DNA from: Pseudoalteromonas sp. MMG010
Lineage (GTDB): Bacteria > Pseudomonadota > Gammaproteobacteria > Enterobacterales > Alteromonadaceae
Assembly (NCBI RefSeq): GCF_018100905.1
Contig: NZ_JAGJEG010000008.1
Coordinates: 1 to 64,000 of the forward strand
Reading direction: 5' to 3'
Length of the DNA stretch: 64,000 nucleotides
Part shown: positions 35,510 to 43,330 of the stretch, piece by piece
Layout: each line of letters begins with the position of its first letter
How positions within the stretch are numbered: the stretch's first letter is position 1
Program-made: the position numbers and the translations under genes
Notes under the pieces: model-generated
The model's database searches: none
What the model was told of the DNA's origin: nothing
Seen by the model: only the letters and a program-made list of their open reading frames with translations

Positions 35510-37474
35510 TTATTTTTTATCCATAAAAAAGTTAACGTGCGATAAATTAGCTAAATACTCGCGTCGTGCATATTTATTTTCTGCCAGCTTATCTAAATCA
35601 CCAATTAAGGTCACCAGCTTAGTATGAGAATGACGACTTGTTTCTATAAAATCATCTTGGCGATCTTCACTCTCGTCGCGCTCTTTTTTATGCATCGTGT
35701 CGCTATTTTCGTTTTCTTCTAGCCAAATATCATCAATTAAACGAATATTACTTTTACTCTCGGTGTGCTGTTGCATTGCCATTTGCAGTTCGTATTGATT
35801 GGTTTGCGGATTAAATGCAAACAGTTGTGTATCTACATCCACATTGTGCGATTGATTAAGCCCTACCAGCGCTTTATTTTTAACTGCCGTGTCTACGTTA
35901 TAGCTTTCGTCTTTGGTGTAGTAATCAGGGCGACTAAATTGGTAATCAAAGTGGCTATTTATGTTTTTGCTTTGTGTTACACCGCTTAGCTCCCCTTGCT
36001 GGGTTTGCGTTGTTGCTTGGCTTAGTTCAATCGTGCTTTTAGGCTGATAATCGCCGCTATCTAGCGCATACGAAAAAGTAGCATCAAAATCAGCAAGCTT
36101 TGAAATACCCGTCCCCAATGTATTAGGCGCATTACTGCCAAGCCCTTGGTAACGAGGATCGCGGGTGATCATGTTATCAACTAAATCGGCAACCATAGCG
36201 CGCCCGTCATTAAACTGCTGCTCGGCTATCGACTCTAAATGACTATAGCGCTCAGCCGCCGACGACATACTCGAAAATGCACTTTTAAATAACGCAAATC
36301 CTTGCTGCATTGCCTCATCGCCTGTACGTCCAAATGCCGATGCTTTATCATCCTGCGTGCTGTTTACGCGGGTATCTTCTAGGCTTTGATCGAGCGACGC
36401 TAAATACTGCTGCATTTGTTGTGTGTCTTTGCCACCCATGGTTGACATATCAAGCGCAAAATCAATATCGTGCTGCCCCGTATCGGCTTTAAATACCAGT
36501 GCTTGTTGGTTTAATGCACCATCAATAGAATAACTTAAATCAAGCGTATTCTCGCCAGCGTTAAACTCATTATTGTGCGAGCTAGAAAACGACACATCAA
36601 ATCCTGTTAACTGTTCACTATTAAAACCGGCTAAAAAGTCTAAGCCCATATCGGCTTGGTTTGGCACAATAACAGCATTAAATGCGTTTTCATTGACCTT
36701 AAAAAATTCATCGGCCATTTCGCCAATGCCGTCCATCACTTGCGTTAAAGCTGCATGTTCATCTTGCGATAAATCGCCATTTACTTCATAACTTATGCCA
36801 AATGCATCAACAGCTTCGCCGGTTTTTTCGTCATAACCTTGTGATGAATTAAAGGTAATATTTATCACATCACCTTCTTTAGTGGTTACCGATAGATCAA
36901 ACTTATAGTTATCATCGTTTTCATATTTAGCACGGTTAAGGCTTTCCATGTAAGGATTAAGCGTGCGCTCAACACGCTGCTGACTTGACGCTAAAAAGCT
37001 TTGTTGTTCATCCCCAAGCTGCCCTAAACTCGATAAAATATCGCTCGTATTTGCATAAGCACCCGCAATATTTTTAACCGACGTATTTAAACGTGCCATT
37101 AATTTATCGCTGCTTTCGTTTTGTAATAACCCCTCTTGTTGCGAACTTATAACGGTGCGCAAGGCACGTTCTTCATTCGTGAGTTTATAGTTACCAAAAC
37201 TAGGTGTGCTTGAAATAGTAAATAACGAGGTCAGCTGTTGTTCTAACACCATCTCTGCAGCTTCGTTATTCAAAGCGCTATTGGGCGTTTGATTATTTAA
37301 TTGACTAAGTAACGCTTCGGCGTTATTTGAGGCACTGGCTTTTATATCATTGAGCGCTTGAAGGTTATGAGCGCTTAACGAGGTATTTGAAAGGGAAGAT
37401 TGATCAACGCTTTTAACTGATTGAGCAAACAAAGTATTTAAATGTGTGTGGTTACTCAGTGCATTATTGATCAT
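35510..37474 (-). CDS. Unrecognised 654-residue protein
   Basis: About 654 residues from the ATG at 37474, which has AAGGAT ribosome spacing; the longer frame to 37549 adds implausible sequence. It has no signal peptide or membrane helix. It is polar and rich in Ser, Gln, Asn and Asp. Helical N- and C-terminal regions surround a beta-rich middle of repeated pattern (YKFDLSVTTKEGDVINITF, then DVSFSSSHNNEFNAG, then DFDATFSYALDSG). The C-terminus is charged. I recognise no family; its composition resembles surface or flagellum-associated proteins that leave by a signal-less route, but this is speculation. Confidence 0.7.
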   Translation of the reverse strand: MINNALSNHTHLNTLFAQSVKSVDQSSLSNTSLSAHNLQALNDIKASASNNAEALLSQLNNQTPNSALNNEAAEMVLEQQLTSLFTISSTPSFGNYKLTNEERALRTVISSQQEGLLQNESSDKLMARLNTSVKNIAGAYANTSDILSSLGQLGDEQQSFLASSQQRVERTLNPYMESLNRAKYENDDNYKFDLSVTTKEGDVINITFNSSQGYDEKTGEAVDAFGISYEVNGDLSQDEHAALTQVMDGIGEMADEFFKVNENAFNAVIVPNQADMGLDFLAGFNSEQLTGFDVSFSSSHNNEFNAGENTLDLSYSIDGALNQQALVFKADTGQHDIDFALDMSTMGGKDTQQMQQYLASLDQSLEDTRVNSTQDDKASAFGRTGDEAMQQGFALFKSAFSSMSSAAERYSHLESIAEQQFNDGRAMVADLVDNMITRDPRYQGLGSNAPNTLGTGISKLADFDATFSYALDSGDYQPKSTIELSQATTQTQQGELSGVTQSKNINSHFDYQFSRPDYYTKDESYNVDTAVKNKALVGLNQSHNVDVDTQLFAFNPQTNQYELQMAMQQHTESKSNIRLIDDIWLEENENSDTMHKKERDESEDRQDDFIETSRHSHTKLVTLIGDLDKLAENKYARREYLANLSHVNFFMDKK

Positions 37475-37619
37475 GATTATCCTTAATCGCCCTACCCAAT
37501 TTAATAATTTATCGGGCGCTGAGTAAAAAGCTTTAGGCCAAGGACACATTTAGTACCTATTTTTATACAAATAAATAAAACAGCCAATAAACAGGCACGC
37601 GCTTTAGTTATTTATTTAG

Positions 37620-38537
37620 TTAGTTTGCATCTTTGGAAGGCGCTTTTATTCTTTGCACTAAAAAATCAACCGCCGCTTTTACTTTAGGCACTAAATAACG
37701 CTGTTTTTGATACAACAAGTAAACCGCTAAATGGGTATTTTGTGTAATAGCTAATTCATGTTCAAAATTAAGCATCTGTAACTCGCCCGATGCAAGGTGC
37801 GATTTAAGTGCCCATCGAGTCGACATTAAAATACCTTCACCGTTGCAGGCTTTTTTAGCAAGCCAAGTCCCACTATTTGAAATAGCCACCGCAGGTGCGG
37901 ATACATCGTGCCATTGCTCATCTATTTTACATAACCACGGTGTAGGCCCCGATGGCGTTTTAAAATAAAGTCCACGGTGTTGTTTTAATTCCATTGCGCT
38001 ACTAGGTATACCGTATTTTTGTATATAGCATGGCGAGGCAACAGGAATAAAACCATTATCCATAAGCTTAATCGCTAATACGCGCTCGTTTGGGGCATAA
38101 CCACCACGAATCGCTATATCAACGTCGTCTCGCCCTAAGGTCGAAAGCTCATCGCTTAGGCTCACATCAAGTATAATTTGCGGATACAAAGCGCTAAATT
38201 CATCAAGCAAAGGCATTAAAATTTTATCGCCAAAGCCAACCATACAGCTAATTGATAACCGCCCCATTGGCGTTGTTTGATAACTGCGGACGGTTTCTTG
38301 GCTTTGTGCTAGCTGCCCCAAAATTTGCTGCATATCGTTATAGTAAATATGCCCAACTTCGGTAAGCTTAACAATACGGGTTGAACGTTTTAAAAGCGTA
38401 GCACCTAAGCTTTTTTCTAAATCCGCCACACGGCGCGATAACGACGAAGGCGGCACACTAAAGGCTTTAGCGGCTTTGGTAAAACTACCGGTTTCGGCTA
38501 CTTTAATAAAATACCGTATGGCTTTTAGTTGATCCAA
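37620..38537 (-). CDS. LysR-family regulator
   Basis: About 305 residues from a TTG at 38537, with AGGAG spaced 7-8 bases upstream; the longer frame to 38576 extends beyond the normal LTTR start LDQLKAIRYFIKVAETGSF. The HTH is TKAAKAFSVPPSSLSRRVADLE. The effector domain includes GFGDKILMPLLDEFSALYP and RDDVDIAIRGG, typical of the subgroup near aromatic or quinone-responsive regulators. The target is unknown; the neighbours give no clue. Confidence 0.85.
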   Translation of the reverse strand: MDQLKAIRYFIKVAETGSFTKAAKAFSVPPSSLSRRVADLEKSLGATLLKRSTRIVKLTEVGHIYYNDMQQILGQLAQSQETVRSYQTTPMGRLSISCMVGFGDKILMPLLDEFSALYPQIILDVSLSDELSTLGRDDVDIAIRGGYAPNERVLAIKLMDNGFIPVASPCYIQKYGIPSSAMELKQHRGLYFKTPSGPTPWLCKIDEQWHDVSAPAVAISNSGTWLAKKACNGEGILMSTRWALKSHLASGELQMLNFEHELAITQNTHLAVYLLYQKQRYLVPKVKAAVDFLVQRIKAPSKDAN

Positions 38538-38627
38538 CCGACAACTCCTGTGCTTTAATACCCAATGGCAAAGCATTTAACTTTATAAATAAATTCTCCC
38601 TGTAAACAGGGCAACACTTAACACACC

Positions 38628-38813
38628 TTGGTCAATACCTGCATTTTTGATACGTTGTGGAAAAACCGAGTTACACATTTGCCGGTGTTAATCATTGTTT
38701 GCTTTTTTTTCGCTTTATTTTACATGGCTTTTACTAACGGAATCGCCGCCGATATCAACCACGGATTTACATTTTTAATAGCAACAATTCCCTTTTCACT
38801 AATTTTATTTTAA
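38628..38813 (+). CDS. Possible small membrane protein
   Basis: 61 codons opening with TTG. Two hydrophobic segments (LPVLIIVCFFFALFYMAF and FTFLIATIPFSLILF) flank a polar turn (TNGIAADINHG), which is membrane-protein-like and unlike random frames here. It is divergent from the LysR gene. The ribosome site is weak and the start is doubtful. The rest of 38814-39001 shows nothing recognisable. Confidence 0.35.
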   Translation: MVNTCIFDTLWKNRVTHLPVLIIVCFFFALFYMAFTNGIAADINHGFTFLIATIPFSLILF

Positions 38814-39001
38814 ATATTTTATTCACGCTATCAATAAATTACATGCTTTAAAAGTAAATAGCATAAAAACAAAGCCTAGCGCATGATACCTAATGCCTAG
38901 CAAGTTATATGAAGTTCATTCACATACACAAAGCAGCTGATAAGTTTAACGAAGCGTATTATTCAAAGTTACACACCGTGTAGTGAAAACTAGGACGTCC
39001 A

Positions 39002-39388
39002 TTATATACACGTGTTTAATTCAGCAAGCTTCAAATCAATATTCGCCACAATATAACCATACTCTTTTTTAGATAAATATTTAGATTGAAAATGTTGCTT
39101 TGCTAGCTCATGAGTCCAAGCGGCACCACACGGCGCAGCAGGAATCGTAGTATCAATTTTTAAAAGGTGACTTTCCTTAATCACGCCACCTTTTTTTACA
39201 ATGCTTTTAGCGCAAAGGCTTAAAGCATATTCAACGGCAAATTTATCGACACTTGGTATACCAATAAATTCTACGTCACAACCAAGCTTTTCATTACCCT
39301 TGGTATCAACATAATAAAGCTGGCCTGACGTGGTACAGGCAGAACAAATAAAGATTAAACTGAATAAAAAGACATGCCTAATGAACAA
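39002..39388 (-). CDS. Small unrecognised lipoprotein
   Basis: About 129 residues from a TTG at 39388, with an excellent AAGGAG site 5 bases before it; the longer frame to 39460 adds a non-signal segment. A hydrophobic signal (HVFLFSLIFICSAC) ends in a cysteine followed by TTSG. The mature part has four further cysteines (LGCDVEF, SLCAKS, APCGAAW, NTCI), so two disulfides are possible. No family is recognised. It lies at the left limit of the cassette-like region and may be the outermost cassette. Confidence 0.6.
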   Translation of the reverse strand: MFIRHVFLFSLIFICSACTTSGQLYYVDTKGNEKLGCDVEFIGIPSVDKFAVEYALSLCAKSIVKKGGVIKESHLLKIDTTIPAAPCGAAWTHELAKQHFQSKYLSKKEYGYIVANIDLKLAELNTCI

Positions 39389-39505
39389 TGGAGCTCCTTG
39401 TATACAAAACTCGTTGCTAATGGGTAGTTTCAAGAGCAGGCTTTTAGCGTATTTTTGCAAAAAGCATAACCCCAGTAATTTTCCTGATTTAGTAACTTAT
39501 TAGAG

Positions 39506-39967
39506 CTATTTTTTAACTAACGTTATGTTGTAAAAATTTTCTTTTATAAATTTGTAAAGTCTTAAATTGGCACCATGTTCGACCAAATCTTTAATTGGAA
39601 GAGTCCATTTATCGAAACCTTTCATTTTAATAACCATGATGTGCATATCTATTTGTTCGTTACCTCTTCTTGCGACAGCACGCTTATGCCCAGTTTCATA
39701 GCGCATGTATTCTACTAAATTTTTATTAATGACATCCGTTTCGAAAGCACCATCTCTAATATGTAATTCATCGTACTTAATCCATGCAGCTGGTTTAGTA
39801 CCATTCTTAAACCAAAATATAAATGAAATTAAGTAACTCACTAAAAGGATTGAGAGCGATAAATTAATACCTAAATTAAGTTCTGCAAGAACAATAACCA
39901 CTACAACCATTGGCGATAATGATGCAAAAAATATCTGAAAATAATTTCGGCTTCGAGTTAATACCAT
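39506..39967 (-). CDS. Small unrecognised membrane protein (cassette gene)
   Basis: 153 residues with two adjacent membrane helices (about 15-30 and 33-50), then a cytoplasmic domain containing KYDELHIRDGAFE and VEYMRYETGHKRAVARR, which resembles PH/YdbS-like domains of small membrane proteins. It is flanked by junctions with attC remnants and follows the strand of the array. Function unknown. Confidence 0.6.
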   Translation of the reverse strand: MVLTRSRNYFQIFFASLSPMVVVVIVLAELNLGINLSLSILLVSYLISFIFWFKNGTKPAAWIKYDELHIRDGAFETDVINKNLVEYMRYETGHKRAVARRGNEQIDMHIMVIKMKGFDKWTLPIKDLVEHGANLRLYKFIKENFYNITLVKK

Positions 39968-39995
39968 AAATTAATTTAACACCACTCTCTTAGTC

Positions 39996-40031
39996 GCTCT
40001 ATATATGGTAGCTCTATATATGTTAGCTCTA
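39996..40031. repeat. 15-bp tandem repeat
   Basis: GCTCTATATATGGTA, GCTCTATATATGTTA and a partial GCTCTA lie in tandem upstream of the 153-residue membrane gene and next to the IS-end relic. Confidence 0.75.
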
Positions 40032-40059
40032 GACATAATAACTCCCATACAGTGTTAGC
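40030..40059 (+). mobile_element. Diverged relic of the IS110-family left end
   Basis: TAGACATAATAACTCCCATACAGTGTTAGC differs at only three positions from the left end of the IS at 43221 (TAGACATAATGACTCCCACACGGTGTTAGC). It sits at a cassette junction beside an attC half-site. It is probably what remains after an insertion and deletion. Confidence 0.55.
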
Positions 40060-40092
40060 ACGCTTGGCTATACTTGAACGCTTTATTATGTG
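40059..40092 (-). other. attC half-site (partial)
   Basis: Read on the minus strand after the VOC stop, CACATAATAAAGCGTTCAAG resembles the left half of the attC at 42242-42329 (CATAATAAAGCAAATTAAAAGG). The right half is missing and replaced by the IS-end relic. Confidence 0.35.
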
Positions 40093-40096
40093 CAGG

Positions 40097-40510
40097 CTAG
40101 CCTGTTGCATCGTTTAATTGCAACAAGTCCCATTTAGTACCATATAGATCCTCGAACACGACTACGGTACCGTACTCTTCAATTCGTGGTTCTTCCAAAA
40201 ATAGTACACCATTTGATTTCATCAATTTGTAATCACGCCAGAAATCATTAGTTTGTAGAAACAAAAATACACGACCGCCAGTTTGATTACCTACGGCGTG
40301 AAATTGTTCCTCACTGCTCGCTTGGGCTAGAAGTAAGTGTGTACCATTAGAATTTGGAGGAGATACTTGCACCCAGCGCTTCCCCCCACCCAAGTCGGTA
40401 TCTTCGAGCAACGTGAATTGAAGCTTCTGGGTATAGAATGCAATCGCATCATCGTAGTTTTCAACGACTAGCGCTACATTACCGATTTGCTGCTGAACTG
40501 GCTTAGGCAT
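40097..40510 (-). CDS. VOC (glyoxalase/bleomycin-resistance) family protein
   Basis: About 137 residues from ATG 40510. The single-domain VOC fold is read from VALVVENYDDAIAFYTQKLQF (first beta-alpha-beta module) and NGVLFLEEPRIEEYGTVVVFEDLYGTKWDLLQ (second module with a metal-ligand glutamate). It works as a dimer in the family. Such genes are frequent integron cassette cargo. The substrate is unknown. Confidence 0.85.
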   Translation of the reverse strand: MPKPVQQQIGNVALVVENYDDAIAFYTQKLQFTLLEDTDLGGGKRWVQVSPPNSNGTHLLLAQASSEEQFHAVGNQTGGRVFLFLQTNDFWRDYKLMKSNGVLFLEEPRIEEYGTVVVFEDLYGTKWDLLQLNDATG

Positions 40511-40571
40511 ACTGATATCCAATTTCCTCAAAACTCTGATTCTACACTAATTTATCGACCTTCCTAGCAAG

Positions 40572-40671
40572 CATATTATACCCCCATAAGCCGTGAGCAG
40601 TGCTGAAACAATTTATTAGGCCTTTGTTTTTTGCAACCAATGTGACGGCGTTGCGAATCAGCTTAATGGGC
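40572..40671 (-). other. attC-like recombination site
   Basis: On the minus strand the ends read ATTAAGCTGATTCGCAACG and CTGCTCACGGCTTATGGGGG. These match the ends of the Hachiman-side attC (CATCAAGTCGGATTCGTAAC and CCACTCACCGCTTATGGCGG). The core at the right end is degenerate (GGGGTATAAT rather than GGCGTTA), so it may no longer recombine. Confidence 0.55.
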
Positions 40672-40674
40672 TTG

Positions 40675-40992
40675 TCATATACCGTAATCACGTTCAACTT
40701 TAGATATGCGAACCTTAAATGAATCGTACCAAGACTTACGACCAGTTTTTTGAGCTTCTAAGTGTTCTGAGTTAGCTTTCCAATTTTTAATTGAATCTAA
40801 ATCGGCCCAATAAGAAACAGTTATACCAACATTTTCTCTTGCTGATTCTATGCCCAAAAATCCGGGTTGTTGTTCTGCAAGCTCAACCATCCTATTTGCC
40901 ATATCACCGTAACCATTATCACCTTCAGTTCGTGTAGAAGTGAAAATAACAGCAAAATATGGAGGTTTAGGTGTATTAGCGATAACTGACAT
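40675..40992 (-). CDS. ABM-fold (antibiotic biosynthesis monooxygenase-like) protein
   Basis: About 105 residues from ATG 40992. The ferredoxin-like ABM fold is seen in YFAVIFTSTRTEGDNGYG, RMVELAEQQPGFLGIESARE and TVSYWADLDSIKNWKAN. Family members are small oxidoreductases or stress proteins. Its longer in-frame start lies in IS-end DNA and is rejected. It is a cassette gene between an attC-like site and an IS-end relic. Confidence 0.82.
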   Translation of the reverse strand: MSVIANTPKPPYFAVIFTSTRTEGDNGYGDMANRMVELAEQQPGFLGIESARENVGITVSYWADLDSIKNWKANSEHLEAQKTGRKSWYDSFKVRISKVERDYGI

Positions 40993-41004
40993 TGATGATC
41001 CTAG

Positions 41005-41102
41005 GTATATAGACATAATGACTCCCACACGGTGTTAGCCTCCGCTTTTAGTGGGTTAGCTTAATTCAAAGCCAGAGCCATAATTAGTTTGTTAATTAAC
41101 TA
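41005..41102 (+). mobile_element. Solo left end of the IS110-family element
   Basis: About 98 bp nearly identical to 43218-43314, the left end of the intact IS, including ATGACTCCCAC and the CTCCGCTTTT-GTGGGTTAGC segment. Only a few substitutions separate them. No transposase follows. It provides the stop codon of the gene at 41096-41527. Confidence 0.85.
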
Positions 41103-41527
41103 GGGCGTGTTTTTATTCGTTTAAATATCAATAACCAAAGCACAGGCCAAAAAACTATTTCTAAAAACACACCGATAGAACCAATATCACCATAAACAAA
41201 TGTAGTTTTAAAAAAACGAACAAAACCATTAGGATCAAGCGGCATGTAATTTATGTTACCGAAAAAAAGCATTGAAGCTAAAATAACAATAGAAATACTT
41301 AACCACTTTTTACTTGGTTCATAACTATGAACGAGAAATGCTGGAATCAATGCAGCTAAGCCTATTCCGAAAAAGTTTTGAGCTATATGATAAAAGTGGA
41401 AGTTCTCCTTCCATTGAAACCACCAAAACACTTTACCTGCGGCTGCGACACCTATAGCTGAAATCGTCAGTGCATAATAGCAAGTGGCTATACAGATACT
41501 AAATAATATTAATTTTAGGTAATTCAT
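41096..41527 (-). CDS. Small membrane protein, 3' end in IS relic
   Basis: 143 residues with four membrane helices (about 5-28, 46-66, 74-90, 115-135), no recognised family. The loop KVFWWFQWKENFHFYHIAQ is aromatic-rich. The stop codon (41096-41098) lies inside the solo IS end, so the natural C-terminus and its attC were probably replaced and the protein may be slightly truncated or extended. Confidence 0.6.
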   Translation of the reverse strand: MNYLKLILFSICIATCYYALTISAIGVAAAGKVFWWFQWKENFHFYHIAQNFFGIGLAALIPAFLVHSYEPSKKWLSISIVILASMLFFGNINYMPLDPNGFVRFFKTTFVYGDIGSIGVFLEIVFWPVLWLLIFKRIKTRPS

Positions 41528-41545
41528 ACTCCATCCTTGAAAAAC

Positions 41546-41567
41546 GTATAACGCACGCTTTGTTAGC
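41546..41567 (-). other. Short collapsed attC-like site
   Basis: On the minus strand GCTAACAAAGCGTGCGTTATAC brings a left core (TAACAAAGCG) directly against a right core (GCGTTATAC), with no variable middle. It overlaps the YoaK stop codon, as attC sites often do. Confidence 0.45.
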
Positions 41568-42222
41568 TATAACGTTTAGAATACACACGATAACAAACAG
41601 CAATAAAAAAACAAATACTCGCAGGAAACAGCAATGCCATAAAGTTAAATTTTATATACAGCAACGCACCTAATGTTCCACCAAATATAAAACCGATAAT
41701 AATAGTTAAAAATATCTTAGCCTTACGCCTATCAAGCGTTTTACCTCTAAAAAATTCGCCTATCATTATACCTAAATCTGTGAAAATCCCCGTCACATGA
41801 GTTGTTCTTACTACAGCGCCGCTATATGTTGTTGCTAACGCATTTTGTAGACCACATGCCGCTGATGCAAAAAAATGGCCATAAAACGAGTCATTAGATA
41901 GAAACCATAGTGTGATTAGCAATAAAGCAGATTCTAATATCAATACTGTATCGTAGTGTCTGCCAAGTTTTATCGTTGAACCATGTAATAAAAAACCAGC
42001 TATCATTGAGCCGAACAAAAAGGACAACAAAATACCTAGCAAATGAATAACACTTTGATAAGATGATGTTAAAATGTTTGTCCCTAATAGAGTAGCTGTC
42101 CCTGACAAATGGGAGACAGATTGATGTTCAAAGCCAAGCAATCCGACAGCATTCACACAACCAGCTATCATCGCTAAAATAAAAGCACCTATTTCAACCC
42201 ATTTTGGTAGTTGCGAGATCAA
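41563..42222 (-). CDS. YoaK/DUF1275 family membrane protein
   Basis: 219 residues with six or seven helices and the family features AGCVNAVGLLGFEHQSVSHLSGT near the start and GLQNALATTYSGAVVRTTHVTG with TDLGIMIGEFFRGK in the middle. The function of the family is unknown. It is a gene-cassette cargo, flanked by attC-like sites on both sides. Confidence 0.88.
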   Translation of the reverse strand: MISQLPKWVEIGAFILAMIAGCVNAVGLLGFEHQSVSHLSGTATLLGTNILTSSYQSVIHLLGILLSFLFGSMIAGFLLHGSTIKLGRHYDTVLILESALLLITLWFLSNDSFYGHFFASAACGLQNALATTYSGAVVRTTHVTGIFTDLGIMIGEFFRGKTLDRRKAKIFLTIIIGFIFGGTLGALLYIKFNFMALLFPASICFFIAVCYRVYSKRYS

Positions 42223-42241
42223 TATTCAAGACTCCCTTTAC

Positions 42242-42329
42242 AGTTAACGCTCTGTTAACAGAAAAATTAATTGAGTACGAACAAAGCCAACTGGTTTTTG
42301 TCCGCCCCTTTTAATTTGCTTTATTATGT
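42242..42329 (-). other. attC-like recombination site
   Basis: Minus strand: CATAATAAAGCAAATTAAAAGG at one end and AATTAATTTTTCTGTTAAC-AGAGCGTTAAC at the other pair imperfectly, around GGCGGACAAAAACCAGTTGGC. The right core GAGCGTTAAC matches the GCGTTA consensus. About 88 bp, between the 80-residue and YoaK genes. Confidence 0.6.
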
Positions 42330-42340
42330 AGACTTTGCAC

Positions 42341-42583
42341 TTAGCTAAAATAAAAACTAAACAGCGCCGAGCCAAAAATATAAGTCACACCTACCCCTGT
42401 CAGTGAAATACCAAAACCAATAAACCAAACTAGCAGCGAGCCACGAATAAAAGATGACCCCACATCTTCTAGCTGCCGTTTAACCCAATTGTTATAGTAA
42501 TAAAATAGAAAGAATCCACCTAAGGCCAATGCGATACCAAAGAGAACATAAAACCATAGATCAAAAGTACTTAATTCAATCAT
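42341..42583 (-). CDS. Small two-helix membrane protein (cassette gene)
   Basis: 80 residues with two long membrane helices (about 9-29 and 48-74) and a short basic-acidic connection (NNWVKRQLEDVGSSF). No family is recognised. Flanked by two of the clearer attC sites, so it is a typical single-gene cassette. Confidence 0.65.
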   Translation of the reverse strand: MIELSTFDLWFYVLFGIALALGGFFLFYYYNNWVKRQLEDVGSSFIRGSLLVWFIGFGISLTGVGVTYIFGSALFSFYFS

Positions 42584-42616
42584 GAATTTTCTTACCTACA
42601 TCAGACAACTTCATAT

Positions 42617-42718
42617 GTAACTAACGCTTTGAATATAGTGGAAATGTGAGTGATTTGGCCGAAGGCCAGCGAGTATTTGTCCCAGTGAGTATACGAGGGA
42701 CATTATTCACTTGTTATA
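42617..42718 (-). other. attC recombination site
   Basis: The clearest site. Minus strand: CATATAACAAGTGAATA at the left end pairs with TATTCAAAGCGTTAG at the right end. The middle holds the hairpins GTCCC-TCGTATACTCACT-GGGAC and TGGCC-TTC-GGCCA. The YcxB stop codon lies within the left core, as usual for cassettes. Confidence 0.8.
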
Positions 42719-43198
42719 TGCCAATATCATTTCATTTAACCATTGTAATTGTTCATTACTAAATCTAGATTTTGGAAGTAACATTGAACCATTAGATAAG
42801 TTAAAAAAATAGTTTTTAGTAGTTACATCAATTGATTTTATATCCGACCACAATATTTCTATTACACCCTGTTGAGAATATCTATAAATTTTTTCTGAAT
42901 TGATTGAAAAATTATACGTTTCTTGTAGTTTTTTCTTTCGTGCAAAGAACAATCCAATATAAGGAGTAAGATAACGACCAAACAAAGACGGAATAGCGTA
43001 TAGAGCCAAAATTAAAGATAGCGACATACCCCACCAGCTATCTAATAACACAAAGTAGTTGAGTAACCAAACTACTAAAACCAACATCATGAACGGGATA
43101 TATGTATGGACTTTAATGTTTGGCATTTGCTCTACTTTTTCTCGAACTGCACAAAGGTATTCATCATCAGTGTAGTTAACCGTGAATTTAATCTCCAT
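42707..43198 (-). CDS. YcxB-like membrane protein (cassette gene)
   Basis: About 163 residues from ATG 43198; the longer frame runs into IS DNA. The pattern is a short cytoplasmic start (KFTVNYTDDEYLCAVREK), two membrane helices (about 31-70), then a YcxB-type domain with YNFSINSEKIYRYSQQG, EILWSDIKSIDVTTKNYFF and LPKSRFSNEQLQWL. The function of YcxB proteins is unknown. Its upstream region is interrupted by the IS. Confidence 0.78.
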   Translation of the reverse strand: MEIKFTVNYTDDEYLCAVREKVEQMPNIKVHTYIPFMMLVLVVWLLNYFVLLDSWWGMSLSLILALYAIPSLFGRYLTPYIGLFFARKKKLQETYNFSINSEKIYRYSQQGVIEILWSDIKSIDVTTKNYFFNLSNGSMLLPKSRFSNEQLQWLNEMILAYNK

Positions 43199-43330
43199 AT
43201 ATCTCCAGCTGTGATGGCATATAGACATAATGACTCCCACACGGTGTTAGCCTCCGCTTTTCGTGGGTTAGCTTAATTCAAAGCCAGAGCCATAATTAGT
43301 TTGTCAATTAACTAAACAGCAGAGGCTAAC

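Noticed and set aside
43199-43240. N-terminal extension MGVIMSI of the YcxB-like and ABM genes
   Set aside because: The shared residues are translated IS-end DNA; each gene has its own ATG beyond it.
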